From an uncultured Verrucomicrobiota bacterium (GTDB lineage Bacteria > Verrucomicrobiota > Kiritimatiellia > CAIVKH01), in NCBI GenBank assembly GCA_937872895.1, contig CALMUP010000023.1, positions 100,221 to 164,220 on the forward strand: a stretch of 64,000 nt of DNA. Reading direction: 5' to 3'. The translations under genes and the position numbers were made by a program. Position 1 is the first letter of the stretch; each line of letters starts with the position of its first letter. Below, one piece after another: positions 8,959 to 17,620 of this stretch. Below the pieces are notes generated by a model, which saw only the letters and a list, made by a program, of their open reading frames with translations, did not search any database and had not been told where the DNA came from.

Positions 8959-8962
<4 letters not shown>
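8324..8962 (+). CDS. dctQ: TRAP transporter small permease DctQ
   Basis: 212 residues from GTG 8324, chosen because the four-helix DctQ fold begins just after it (WIDRLNERIGRLAAWLVVVV); the longer reading adds an Arg-rich stretch with no resemblance to the family. DctQ is the four-TM membrane subunit of a tripartite ATP-independent periplasmic transporter, driving uptake of organic acids with an ion gradient. [28 protein letters not shown] is split between two conserved blocks (ELQW, DEHVRVDV). The last ~45 residues are encoded by short tandem repeats (a Gly-Met run, then a heptamer array), so the native protein probably ended earlier. It overlaps dctM by 4 bases. No DctP binding-protein gene is nearby. 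Confidence 0.85.
8826..8897. repeat. GGGGAT hexamer run followed by CCAACNT heptamers
   Basis: About five GGGGAT-like hexamers (8826-8858) encode the Gly-Met run of DctQ. They are followed by heptamers in strict 7-base register: GCAACGT (8863), CCAACGT (8870), CCAACCT (8877), CCAACAT (8884), CCAGCAA (8891). The array lies inside the reading frame of dctQ, immediately before its end. Confidence 0.75.
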
Positions 8963-10278
<1,316 letters not shown>

Positions 10279-10545
10279 GGGAAGAAGAGGGGTGTCGGGT
10301 GTCGGGTGTCGGGTGTCGGGGAAGATAAAGGTGTCAGGTTTCAGTGTTCAGGGAAGATCGGTCTCCAAACCAACGCACCGTAAATCCTATATGCCTGAAG
10401 ACTGAAACCCCTCTTCTCCGACACCCGACACCCGACACCCGAAACCCCTCTTCTCCGACACCTGAAACCTGACACCCGACACCCCTCTCGCCTGACACCC
10501 GAAACCCCTCTTCCCCGACACCCGCTTCGCCACCCGATTTCCTGC
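10279..10545. repeat. Heptamer array (GGTGTCG / CCGACAC) in inverted arrangement
   Basis: After dctM, four consecutive GGTGTCG units (10291-10320) are followed by degenerate copies (GGTGTCAGG, TTTCAGTG). After about 50 unrelated bases come many copies in reverse orientation (CCGACAC, CCGAAAC, CTGAAAC, CTGACAC) up to about 10525. The arm GAAGAAGAGGGGTGTCGG (10281-10298) matches the reverse complement of the segment around 10410-10460, so the array can fold as a long hairpin and may also end dctQM transcription. There is no gene in this stretch. Confidence 0.8.
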
Positions 10546-10556
10546 TTCCCTAATGG

Positions 10557-10601
10557 TCCAATCCTTGGAAAACTGCGCGCGGTTGATTTCCAAACCCTGG
10601 A
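10557..10601. promoter_or_regulatory. Two 13-base dyads upstream of aroE
   Basis: TCCAATCCTTGGA (10557-10569) and TCCAAACCCTGGA (10589-10601) share the pattern TCCAANCCYTGGA. Their centres are 32 bases apart, close to three helical turns, and the second ends 7 bases before the aroE ATG. This arrangement fits a dimeric regulator binding on one DNA face, or part of a dispersed repeat. No classical Shine-Dalgarno sequence is seen in front of aroE. Confidence 0.4.
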
Positions 10602-10608
10602 CAAAACG

Positions 10609-11475
10609 ATGACACACCTTTCCGGACACACCAAACCGTACGCCGTGCTGGGCCACCCGATCGGCCACACCCTGTCGCCGGTGATGCACAACGCATCGAT
10701 CCGGGCGCTCGGCCTCGACGCGATCTACCTCGCCTTCGACGTCGCCCCCGACCGGCTGCTCGAGGTGCTGCCCGCGATGCAGGCGATGGGCTTCGGCGGC
10801 GTGAACCTGACCATCCCGCTGAAGGAGGTCGCGTTCCGCGGCCTGAAACACCTCGACGCCTCGGCCCGCCTGCTCGGCGCGGTGAACACGGTGGAATTCG
10901 CCGCGAACGGCGACCTCGTCGGCCACAACACCGACGGCTTCGGCTTCCTGAAGGCGATGGAGGAGGCGTTCGGCGACGGCGTCGCCGGCGCCTCGGTGTT
11001 CGTGCTCGGGTGCGGCGGAGCCGGTCGCGCCGTCGCGCTGATGGCCGCCGGGGCCGGCGCCGCGCGCCTCGCCCTCGCCGACGTGGACCAGGCCAAACGC
11101 GACGCCGTCGCCGCCGAACTCGCCAAGCTCCATCCCGGCCTGTCCGTGCAGCATGCCGCCACCCCCGCCGACCAGGCCGCCGCCTGCCGCGCCGCCGACG
11201 TGGTCGTGCAATGCACTCCCGTCGGCATGAAGCCGACCGACCGGCCGCTGCTCGGCCCCGACGCCTTCCGCGCCGGCCAGCGCGCCTTCGACCTGATCTA
11301 CATGACCCCCGAAACCGTGTTCATGGAACAGGCCCGCCTCGGCGGCGCCCGATGCGCGAACGGCCTCGGCATGCTGCTCCACCAGGGCGCCCGCGCCTTC
11401 ACCATCTGGACCGGCCGCGAGCCGGACGTCGCGGCCATGCGCGCCGCCCTGCAAGCCGCCGTGTACAAGGCATGA
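10609..11475 (+). CDS. aroE: Shikimate dehydrogenase AroE
   Basis: 288 residues. It reduces 3-dehydroshikimate to shikimate with NADPH in aromatic amino acid biosynthesis. The shikimate-binding HTLSPVMHN (20-28), the catalytic Lys72 in NLTIPLKE and Asp109 in GHNTDGFGF, and the nucleotide loop VLGCGGAGRA are all present. The C-terminal NGLGMLLHQG is conserved. The stop overlaps the prepilin peptidase start by 4 bases, and aroK follows, so aroE-pilD-aroK appear to be one transcript. Confidence 0.97.
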   Translation: MTHLSGHTKPYAVLGHPIGHTLSPVMHNASIRALGLDAIYLAFDVAPDRLLEVLPAMQAMGFGGVNLTIPLKEVAFRGLKHLDASARLLGAVNTVEFAANGDLVGHNTDGFGFLKAMEEAFGDGVAGASVFVLGCGGAGRAVALMAAGAGAARLALADVDQAKRDAVAAELAKLHPGLSVQHAATPADQAAACRAADVVVQCTPVGMKPTDRPLLGPDAFRAGQRAFDLIYMTPETVFMEQARLGGARCANGLGMLLHQGARAFTIWTGREPDVAAMRAALQAAVYKA

Positions 11476-12287
11476 ACGCGGAATTCCTCGCCCTGTTCGG
11501 AACGGTCTTCGCGCTGCTGATCGGCCTGTGCATCGGCAGCTTCCTGAACGTCTGCATCTACCGCAGCCCGCTCGACCTCTCGATCGTCGCACCGCGCTCG
11601 TTCTGCCCGGCCTGCCGCACCCCGATCGCCTGGTACGACAACCTGCCGGTGTTGAGCTACCTGCTGCTCGGCGGGAAATGCCGCCACTGCCGCACCGCCA
11701 TCTCACCGCGCTACCCGCTGGTCGAACTGCTCACCGGCGCCCTGTTCGTGGCGGTCTGGAACCGGTTCGGCCTCGATCCGATGACCCTGGTGTTCTGGGC
11801 GATGATGGGCGGCCTGATCGTCGCGACCTTTGTCGATTTCGACCACATGATCATCCCCGACGGCGTGTCGATCGGCGGCATGGCCTTCGGTCTCGCCGCC
11901 AGCGCCCTCGTGCCCGCGCTGCACGGCATGGAAACCTGGAGCGCCGCGCTGATCCGCTCGATGATCGGCCTCGCCGCCGGAGCGGGCTCGTTGTGGGCCG
12001 TCGCCATCGTCGGGCGCTGGGTATTCAAGAAGGACGCCATGGGCATGGGCGATGTGAAGCTGCTCGGCGCGATCGGCGCGCTGCTCGGCGCCCCCGCCGT
12101 GCTCTACACCATCCTGATGTCCTCCCTCGCCGGCACCATCATCGGCCTCGGCCTGATTGCCGTCGGCGGCCACCGCTGGCGCAGCCGCCTGCCCTACGGA
12201 CCGTACCTCGCCGCCGCCGCCGTCTCCTGGGTGCTCGGCGGCGACCAACTCTGGAACTGGTACATCGCCTTCATCACGGGAACCTGA
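11472..12287 (+). CDS. pilD: Prepilin peptidase / N-methyltransferase PilD
   Basis: 271 residues, full length. It cleaves and N-methylates type IV prepilins or type II secretion pseudopilins at the inner membrane. The bifunctional form is shown by the cytoplasmic zinc site C45-x2-C48 and C70-x2-C73. The two catalytic aspartates are in VDFDHMIIPD (Asp124 region) and GMGDVKLLG. About seven membrane helices are predictable. Its substrates are not in this window. It starts in a 4-base overlap with aroE and ends one base before the aroK start. Confidence 0.95.
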   Translation: MNAEFLALFGTVFALLIGLCIGSFLNVCIYRSPLDLSIVAPRSFCPACRTPIAWYDNLPVLSYLLLGGKCRHCRTAISPRYPLVELLTGALFVAVWNRFGLDPMTLVFWAMMGGLIVATFVDFDHMIIPDGVSIGGMAFGLAASALVPALHGMETWSAALIRSMIGLAAGAGSLWAVAIVGRWVFKKDAMGMGDVKLLGAIGALLGAPAVLYTILMSSLAGTIIGLGLIAVGGHRWRSRLPYGPYLAAAAVSWVLGGDQLWNWYIAFITGT

Positions 12288-12288
12288 C

Positions 12289-12813
12289 ATGAGCAACCAC
12301 CCCAACCTCGTCCTCGTCGGCTTCATGGGCACTGGCAAGAGCAGCGCCGGCCGCATCCTCGCCGAACGCCTCGGCATGACCTTCCTCGACATGGACGACG
12401 AAATCGTCCGCCGCGAAGGCCGCTCGATCCCCGACATCTTCCGCGACAGCGGCGAACCCGCCTTCCGCGCCCTCGAACGCGCCCTCGTGGTCGAACTGGC
12501 CGGCCAGACCGGTTATGTCGTCTCCACCGGCGGCGGCATCGTGCTGAATCCCGACAACGTCCGCGACTTCGCCCGCACCGGCCGCGTCTTCTGCCTGCAC
12601 GCCACCCCGGAAGCCATCCTGAAACGCGTCGAACACGACACCAACCGGCCGCTGCTCCAGGGCGGCGACAAGCTGGCCCGGATCTCCGAACTCCTCGCCA
12701 AACGCCAGGCCCTCTACGACGCCATTCCCGACCGGATCGACACCGACGGCCATAAACCCGCCGACACCGCCGCCGCCATCCTCGCCCGGCTGGCCGGACC
12801 CGGCCGCCAATAA
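12289..12813 (+). CDS. aroK: Shikimate kinase AroK
   Basis: 174 residues from ATG 12289. It phosphorylates shikimate at the 3-hydroxyl. The Walker A motif is GFMGTGKS (11-18), followed by DMDDEI, the substrate-binding FRDSGEPAFRALE and STGGGIV, and the lid Arg in TNRPLL. Length is typical. It lies one base after pilD and 75 bases downstream of its own upstream partner operon end lies the TPR gene start region (12814-12860), so the next gene may be co-transcribed. Confidence 0.97.
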   Translation: MSNHPNLVLVGFMGTGKSSAGRILAERLGMTFLDMDDEIVRREGRSIPDIFRDSGEPAFRALERALVVELAGQTGYVVSTGGGIVLNPDNVRDFARTGRVFCLHATPEAILKRVEHDTNRPLLQGGDKLARISELLAKRQALYDAIPDRIDTDGHKPADTAAAILARLAGPGRQ

Positions 12814-12860
12814 CACTTGCGTTTTCCGCCTCCAACCGCCATAAATCCCCCCCACTTGCC

Positions 12861-13595
12861 ATGAAAAACGAAGAACAAGCCCCCGTCGAAGAAACCCCGG
12901 CCAAACCGGCCCCCACCCTGCTCGCCGACGATGATTCGGACGTCGAAAACGCCCTCGATTTCGTGAAGGAGAACGGGGTGGCCATCGTCGTCGGCGCCGC
13001 GATGGTCGTCGCCGCCTTCGTCGGCTATTCCGCCTGGCAAGGCAGCAAGGCCACCCGCGAGCAGACCGCCTCGTCGATGCTGGCCAACGCCCAGACCGCC
13101 CCGCAGCTCCAGGAAATCGTCGCCAACTACGGCGACACCAAGGCCGGCCCGATGGCCAAGCTGTCCCTCGCCGCCGCCTACTTCGACCAGGGCCAGTACG
13201 ACCTCGCCCGCCAGACCTTCCAGCAGTTCGAGACCGACCACCCCGGCCATTCGATGGCCGCCGTCGCCGTGCTCGGCAACGCCCAGGTCCTCGAAGCCGT
13301 CGGCAACAACACCGAGGCCCTCGCCGCCTACGACACCTTCATCAGCCGCTTCCCCACCCACTACCAGCTCCCCTCCGCCACCTTCGGCAAGGCCCGAGTG
13401 CTGGAATCGATGGGACGTTTCGACGACGCCCGCGCCGTCTACGAGGACTTCATCGCCGCGAACCCGGAAAGCCGCTGGATCAGCCGCGCCGAGACCGGCC
13501 TGGAATTCGTCGGCAAACAACAGCGCGCCCAGGGCGGAAGCCCCGCCCCGGCCACCACGCTGGCCCCGCTCGCCCCGGCTCCCGAAACACCCTAG
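12861..13595 (+). CDS. Single-pass membrane TPR protein (YfgM-like)
   Basis: 244 residues. A charged, Pro-rich N-terminus (1-40) is followed by one membrane helix (GVAIVVGAAMVVAAFVGYSA, about 39-58) and then several degenerate TPR units: AKLSLAAAYFDQGQYDLARQ, AVLGNAQVLEAVGNNTEALA, ATFGKARVLESMGRFDDARA. This architecture matches YfgM-type or TPR_21 proteins, in which the TPR part is periplasmic and interacts with envelope chaperones or divisome factors. The C-terminal 20 residues are Pro/Ala rich. It ends at a strong bidirectional hairpin. Confidence 0.8.
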   Translation: MKNEEQAPVEETPAKPAPTLLADDDSDVENALDFVKENGVAIVVGAAMVVAAFVGYSAWQGSKATREQTASSMLANAQTAPQLQEIVANYGDTKAGPMAKLSLAAAYFDQGQYDLARQTFQQFETDHPGHSMAAVAVLGNAQVLEAVGNNTEALAAYDTFISRFPTHYQLPSATFGKARVLESMGRFDDARAVYEDFIAANPESRWISRAETGLEFVGKQQRAQGGSPAPATTLAPLAPAPETP

Positions 13596-13614
13596 GCGGA
13601 TTTCGATGTTGATC

Positions 13615-13649
13615 AGGGCTGTGGGGCACGACGTGTCCCCACCAGCCCT
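13615..13649. terminator. Bidirectional hairpin between convergent genes
   Basis: AGGGCT and AGCCCT arms enclose a second pairing TGGGGCAC / GTGTCCCCA around a small loop. It is located between the TPR gene (plus) and mazF (minus), which converge here. There is no T-run, as is common in GC-rich genomes. Confidence 0.65.
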
Positions 13650-13664
13650 ATGTCAGGGCCACCG

Positions 13665-13988
13665 CTACTTCGTGAACATCTCTACAAGAACATCCGAGAT
13701 TTGATCGCCTGTTCTGGTGGATAACGCGCCAAGGCGTTTCACCAACCGGCTCTTGTCCACGGTTCTGATTTGGTCAAGAACAACCTGCCCTCGCTTGCCT
13801 TGGAATGTGCACTCGATACGAGATGGATAGCCGCGCCCTTTCGTGGTCATCGGGGCGATAATCACGGTACCGATATGTCGATTCATTTCGTCAGGCGAAA
13901 CCACGGTACATGGACGCGTTTTACGGATCTCACGCCCCTGCGCTGGATCAAGCGTTACGAGATAGACATCAAATCGATTTATCTCCAC
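13665..13988 (-). CDS. mazF: MazF/PemK-family endoribonuclease toxin
   Basis: 107 residues from GTG 13986-13988, preceded by GGAGG at good spacing; a TTG at 14007-14009 would add seven residues. It is a sequence-specific mRNA interferase. The family signature is seen in RFDVYLVTLDPAQGREI, KTRPCTVVSPDEMN, the VIIAPMTT strand and the late VVLDQIRTVDKSRL block. It overlaps the antitoxin gene by 10 bases, the usual order being antitoxin first. Confidence 0.93.
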   Translation of the reverse strand: MEINRFDVYLVTLDPAQGREIRKTRPCTVVSPDEMNRHIGTVIIAPMTTKGRGYPSRIECTFQGKRGQVVLDQIRTVDKSRLVKRLGALSTRTGDQISDVLVEMFTK

Positions 13989-14233
13989 TCCCACTCCTCC
14001 GAATCCCAAAGCGTAGACGTTGCTTCAGCCTGGATCAGTGCGTCATCCTTTAAACGAGCCATTTGAGCAAATGCATTGTCCCATCCAGCTCGAGTTGTTT
14101 TTGGTGAATGGATGATGATGGTCTTGTCGCGCACATCAAGCTCGACTTCATCATGCAAGCCACACTGCTCGATAAGCGGCTTCGGTATGCGAATGCCGCG
14201 AGAGTTGCCAATGGATATCAGCGCCGTTTTCAT
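13979..14233 (-). CDS. mazE: MazE-type AbrB-fold antitoxin
   Basis: 84 residues. The swapped-hairpin AbrB DNA-binding domain is plain at the N-terminus (ALISIGNSRGIRIPKPLIEQ, then LDVRDKTIIIH). The acidic C-terminus (LWDSEEWEWR) is the probable MazF-neutralising tail. It normally represses its own promoter; the GTGAT half-sites directly upstream fit that. Confidence 0.93.
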   Translation of the reverse strand: MKTALISIGNSRGIRIPKPLIEQCGLHDEVELDVRDKTIIIHSPKTTRAGWDNAFAQMARLKDDALIQAEATSTLWDSEEWEWR

Positions 14234-14234
14234 G

Positions 14235-14261
14235 GTGATGATGTAATCACATTGTGATCAC
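14235..14261 (-). promoter_or_regulatory. Probable mazEF operator
   Basis: Alternating half-sites GTGAT (14235), ATCAC (14246) and the palindrome GTGATCAC (14254-14261) lie right in front of the mazE start. This is where an AbrB-type antitoxin or toxin-antitoxin complex would bind. The region on to 14357 shows no gene. Confidence 0.5.
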
Positions 14262-14357
14262 GCCGTCAAGCTGCCTCAACCGGACGGCATGACAAGGGAA
14301 GGGAAGACCGCGGCCCTCCCGCGCACGCCGGAAACCGACCACCGGAACCCGCCCCGG

Positions 14358-15071
14358 CTACAGCTCGTCCTGCTCCATCCGGTCGGTCGCGTCCGGATCC
14401 TCGAGGAACAACCGCCGCGCACTGATGTACGGGCCGGGAAAAAGCTCCATCAGGTCCGCCGACTTCTCCCCGTCCGCGAACATCGCGTCGAGCGCGTCGT
14501 AGGTCTCGCGCTGGTACTGCAGGACCGCCTCGAACTTGCGCGTCGCCACATCCTGCACCACGAAGCACAGGGTCTCGTCGGTGGAGTCCTGCGCGTTGAA
14601 CAGGATCGCCTTCTGCTGGGCCGGGATCTTCGACCCGTTCTGCGTGTAGATCGTGTGCTTGATGTACTCGATGATGCGCGGATTCAACCCGGCCTCGATC
14701 AGGAAGATCCGCTCCACCAGCTCGACCCGGTTGAACACCAACTGCACCTCCGGCGCACGGAAATCGACCGGCAGCAACCCGAGCATGTTGCGCAGGAACT
14801 CGTTGAACTGGTCCTCCCCGGTGTCGTACTGCGCCTCCGACGCCGGGATCAGGTAGATCATCAACGCATGGTCCTGGTCGATGTACAACAGCGGCTTGTC
14901 CACCCGGAAGGCGAACCCGCAGGCCGCACAGGTCACCTCGTTGATCTTGTTCGCCATCAACTGGTCGCGCAGCTCGGGCTCCTTGCGCACGTTGATCGAC
15001 TCGAACAGCTGGGTCTCCTGCTGCTCACCGCACTTCGGACACTTGATGGTATAGGGCTTTTTCTCGGACAT
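14358..15071 (-). CDS. CpXC-domain protein
   Basis: 237 residues. Two Cys pairs, CPKCG (11-15) and CAACG near residue 50, form the probable zinc site that names the CpXC domain (PF14353). The rest, with DQDHALMIYLIP and a helical C-terminus, has no known catalytic motif. CpXC proteins are of unknown function. It is transcribed away from the ABC-F gene; the intervening 215 bases contain a decamer array. It has no obvious operon partner. Confidence 0.8.
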   Translation of the reverse strand: MSEKKPYTIKCPKCGEQQETQLFESINVRKEPELRDQLMANKINEVTCAACGFAFRVDKPLLYIDQDHALMIYLIPASEAQYDTGEDQFNEFLRNMLGLLPVDFRAPEVQLVFNRVELVERIFLIEAGLNPRIIEYIKHTIYTQNGSKIPAQQKAILFNAQDSTDETLCFVVQDVATRKFEAVLQYQRETYDALDAMFADGEKSADLMELFPGPYISARRLFLEDPDATDRMEQDEL

Positions 15072-15190
15072 AGGGGGCGCATCCTACCGGGGAAACCGCA
15101 CCCGATCAACAACAGAGGCATGCGCCGCACGGCGTGGCCGCGATCCCCGTCCTCGTACACCGCCCCGCGCATCGCTTCCGATGTCCCGTC

Positions 15191-15220
15191 ATCCGTGTCC
15201 ATTCGTGTCTATCCGTGGTT
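15191..15220. repeat. Decamer array ATCCGTGTCC-like
   Basis: Three consecutive 10-base units: ATCCGTGTCC, ATTCGTGTCT, ATCCGTGGTT. They sit in the divergent gap between the CpXC gene and the ABC-F gene, about 65 bases before the latter's start. No other feature was found in 15072-15286. Confidence 0.65.
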
Positions 15221-15286
15221 GGCCCCTCCGCCCCGCATCATTTTCCCCTGCCCTTGCTCACCATCCATGCTATACCTGCCCGCCTC

Positions 15287-17083
15287 ATGGCCCTGATCGG
15301 ATTGAACAACGTGACCATCGCCTACGGCGGACCGCTACTGCTCGACGGCGCGACGATGCACCTGGAGCGGCGCGAACGCGTCTGCCTGATCGGCCGCAAC
15401 GGCGAAGGCAAGTCGACCCTGATGCGCATCCTGACCGGTGCGGAGAAACCCGACACCGGCGAACGCATCATCCAGGCCGGCGTGCGCGTCGGCTTCCTAC
15501 CCCAGGAGGTTCCCGGCTCGCTGCCCGGCCGCGTGCGTGACGTGGTGGAGGCCGAGGCCCCGCGCCACGAGGACGAGTGGGAACGCCACGAACGGGTACG
15601 CCTGCTCGTCGAACGCCTCGGCCTCGACCACGAAGCCGTCTACGACACCCTCTCCGGCGGCCAGAAACGCCGATGCCTGCTCGCCCGCGCCCTGGTCAGC
15701 GAACCGGACGTGCTGCTGCTCGACGAACCGACCAACCACCTCGACCTCGCCTCGATCGAATGGCTCGAGACCCTGCTGCTCCGCTACCCCGGCGCGATCC
15801 TGTTCGTCACCCACGACCGCGCCTTCCTGCGTCGCCTCGCCACCCGCATCGTCGAACTCGACCGCGGACGCCTGACCAGCTGGAACCATCCCTACGACCG
15901 CTACCTCGAACTGCGCGAGGAAGCCGCCCTCGCCGAGGAGAAGGCCAACGCCCTCTTCGACAAGAAACTCGCGCAGGAGGAAGTCTGGGTCCGCCAAGGC
16001 ATCAAGGCCCGCCGCACCCGCAACGAAGGCCGCGTGCGCGCCCTGAAGAAACTGCGCGAGGAACGCCGCGCCCGCCGCGAGGTCTCCGGCACCGCCACCC
16101 TCGAGATCAACCAGGCCGCCCTGTCCGGCCGCAAGGTCATCACCGCCGAACGCGTCTCCTATGCCTGGGGCAGCCGCCCGGTCGTCCGCGACCTGTCCAC
16201 CCGCATCATGCGCGGCGACAAGATCGGCATCATCGGCCCGAACGGCTGCGGCAAATCGACCCTGTTGAAACTGCTGCTGAAGCAACTCGCGCCGGACGCC
16301 GGCACGGTCGAACACGGCACCCAGCTCCAGATCGCCTACTTCGACCAGCACCGCGAAGCGCTCGATGAAACGAAATCGGTCGCGGAAAACGTCTGCGGCG
16401 AGGACACCCACGTCGTGCTCAACGGCGCCCGCCGCCACGTGCTCAGCTACCTGCAGGATTTCCTGTTCGCCCCCGACCGGTCCCGCACCCCGGTGCGCGC
16501 CCTCTCCGGCGGCGAGCGCAACCGGCTCCTGCTCGCCAAGCTCTTCACCCGCCCGGCCAACCTGCTCGTGCTCGACGAACCGACCAACGACCTCGACATG
16601 GAAACCCTCGAACTGCTCGAGGACCTGCTCGTCGAATTCCCCGCCACCATCCTGCTGGTCAGCCACGACCGCGCCTTCCTGAACAACGTGGTCACCAGCA
16701 CCCTGGTCTTCGAGGAGCACGGTGTCGTCCGCGAATACGTCGGCGGCTACGACGACTGGCTGAACCAGCGCGCCACCCCCGCCTCCGCGACCGCGACGAA
16801 CCCCGCAATCCCCGCCGCCGCCCCCGCCGCGAAACCCGCCGCGCGCGAGTCCAGAAAACTCACCAACCGCGAACGTCAGGAGCTGGACACCCTCCCGGCG
16901 CGCATCGAGGCGCTGGAGACGGAACTCGCCGCGCTGCAGGAGAAGCTCAACGACCCGGCCTTCTACAAGTCGCCGGCCGACGAGGTGAAGGCCGCCGCCG
17001 ACCGCCTGCCCGCCCTCACCGCCGACATCGAGGCCGCCTACGCCCGGTGGAGCGACCTGTCCGAACGGTCCTCCGGCGTGTAA
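15287..17083 (+). CDS. uup: ABC-F ATPase, Uup-like
   Basis: 598 residues from ATG 15287, where the first ABC domain begins (ALIGLNNVTIAYGG); the longer upstream reading is unlike the family. Two soluble ABC domains: Walker A GRNGEGKST and GPNGCGKST; signatures LSGGQKRR and LSGGERNR; Walker B LLLDEPTNHLD and LVLDEPTNDLD. They are joined by the charged linker. A low-complexity Ala/Pro stretch and a C-terminal coiled coil (about 515-595) match the DNA-binding tail of Uup. ABC-F proteins act on ribosomes or on precise transposon excision; there are no membrane segments. It ends before a cluster of hairpins at 17141-17309. Confidence 0.92.
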   Translation: MALIGLNNVTIAYGGPLLLDGATMHLERRERVCLIGRNGEGKSTLMRILTGAEKPDTGERIIQAGVRVGFLPQEVPGSLPGRVRDVVEAEAPRHEDEWERHERVRLLVERLGLDHEAVYDTLSGGQKRRCLLARALVSEPDVLLLDEPTNHLDLASIEWLETLLLRYPGAILFVTHDRAFLRRLATRIVELDRGRLTSWNHPYDRYLELREEAALAEEKANALFDKKLAQEEVWVRQGIKARRTRNEGRVRALKKLREERRARREVSGTATLEINQAALSGRKVITAERVSYAWGSRPVVRDLSTRIMRGDKIGIIGPNGCGKSTLLKLLLKQLAPDAGTVEHGTQLQIAYFDQHREALDETKSVAENVCGEDTHVVLNGARRHVLSYLQDFLFAPDRSRTPVRALSGGERNRLLLAKLFTRPANLLVLDEPTNDLDMETLELLEDLLVEFPATILLVSHDRAFLNNVVTSTLVFEEHGVVREYVGGYDDWLNQRATPASATATNPAIPAAAPAAKPAARESRKLTNRERQELDTLPARIEALETELAALQEKLNDPAFYKSPADEVKAAADRLPALTADIEAAYARWSDLSERSSGV

Positions 17084-17140
17084 TGTCGGAGCCGGGAGGG
17101 GAACCCATCTACGGCGTAGAGGGATGACGGTTTTCTGTAG

Positions 17141-17309
17141 TTCCGGCGTTATACGCCGGAAGAAGCCCGTGCCGATACGAAACCGCGACGGTGGGCGAAC
17201 AAGAGCCATGCCTTGTCCCACTCCTGGTTGATCGGGGTGTAGTAGCCGCTCCGCGAGCGGCAGGACGCAGGCGTGAGCGGATGGCGATGGAGGCGCGGCC
17301 CTCGCCGCG
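17141..17309. terminator. Cluster of hairpins between convergent genes
   Basis: TTCCGGCG-TTATA-CGCCGGAA (17141-17161) is a perfect 8-bp stem, and GCCGCTC-CGC-GAGCGGC (17245-17261) a perfect 7-bp stem. A third GC-rich segment TGGAGGCGCGGCCCTCGCCGCG (17288-17309) begins like the TGGAGG repeat at 8104. They can terminate both the ABC-F gene and DUF503. The rest of 17084-17327 has no gene. Confidence 0.55.
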
Positions 17310-17327
17310 TTTCGGACCCGCGACCGA

Positions 17328-17609
17328 TCAGATCATCTCCACCATCATGTCGAGCACGACGATGGCGGGGTTGCTGCGGATGAAGTCGCTGACCTCGGAG
17401 ATGCGCGACTCGACGATGTGTTTCTCCGCGGCCACGGTCACGATGGTCAGGCCGCACGACTTCCACACGTCCTGGTGGTCCGTCTCGGCCACGCTCACGT
17501 TCATCTTGTTCAGCATCCGGTCCTTCAGGCTGCGCAGCACCATGCGCTTGTCCTTCAGCGAATTCGCGTCGGGGATGCTCAGCTTGAACTGGACGCAGCC
17601 GATGACCAT
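17328..17609 (-). CDS. DUF503 family protein
   Basis: 93 residues, typical for DUF503 (YlxP-like). The opening MVIGCVQFKLSIPDANSLKDKR and the central VSVAETDHQDVWKS pattern are characteristic; the fold is a small ferredoxin-like domain. In other bacteria the gene is often near rbfA/infB, which is not the case here. Function is unknown. It starts 11 bases after the outer-membrane protein gene and is probably co-transcribed with it. Confidence 0.85.
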   Translation of the reverse strand: MVIGCVQFKLSIPDANSLKDKRMVLRSLKDRMLNKMNVSVAETDHQDVWKSCGLTIVTVAAEKHIVESRISEVSDFIRSNPAIVVLDMMVEMI

Positions 17610-17620
17610 GCGCGGCGGAC

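Noticed and set aside
10291..10320. CRISPR-like array
   Set aside because: Units are 7 bases in direct contact, with no spacers of constant size; no cas genes occur in the window.
13596..13664. Additional small gene between the TPR protein and mazF
   Set aside because: The stretch is filled by a strong hairpin fitting a bidirectional terminator.
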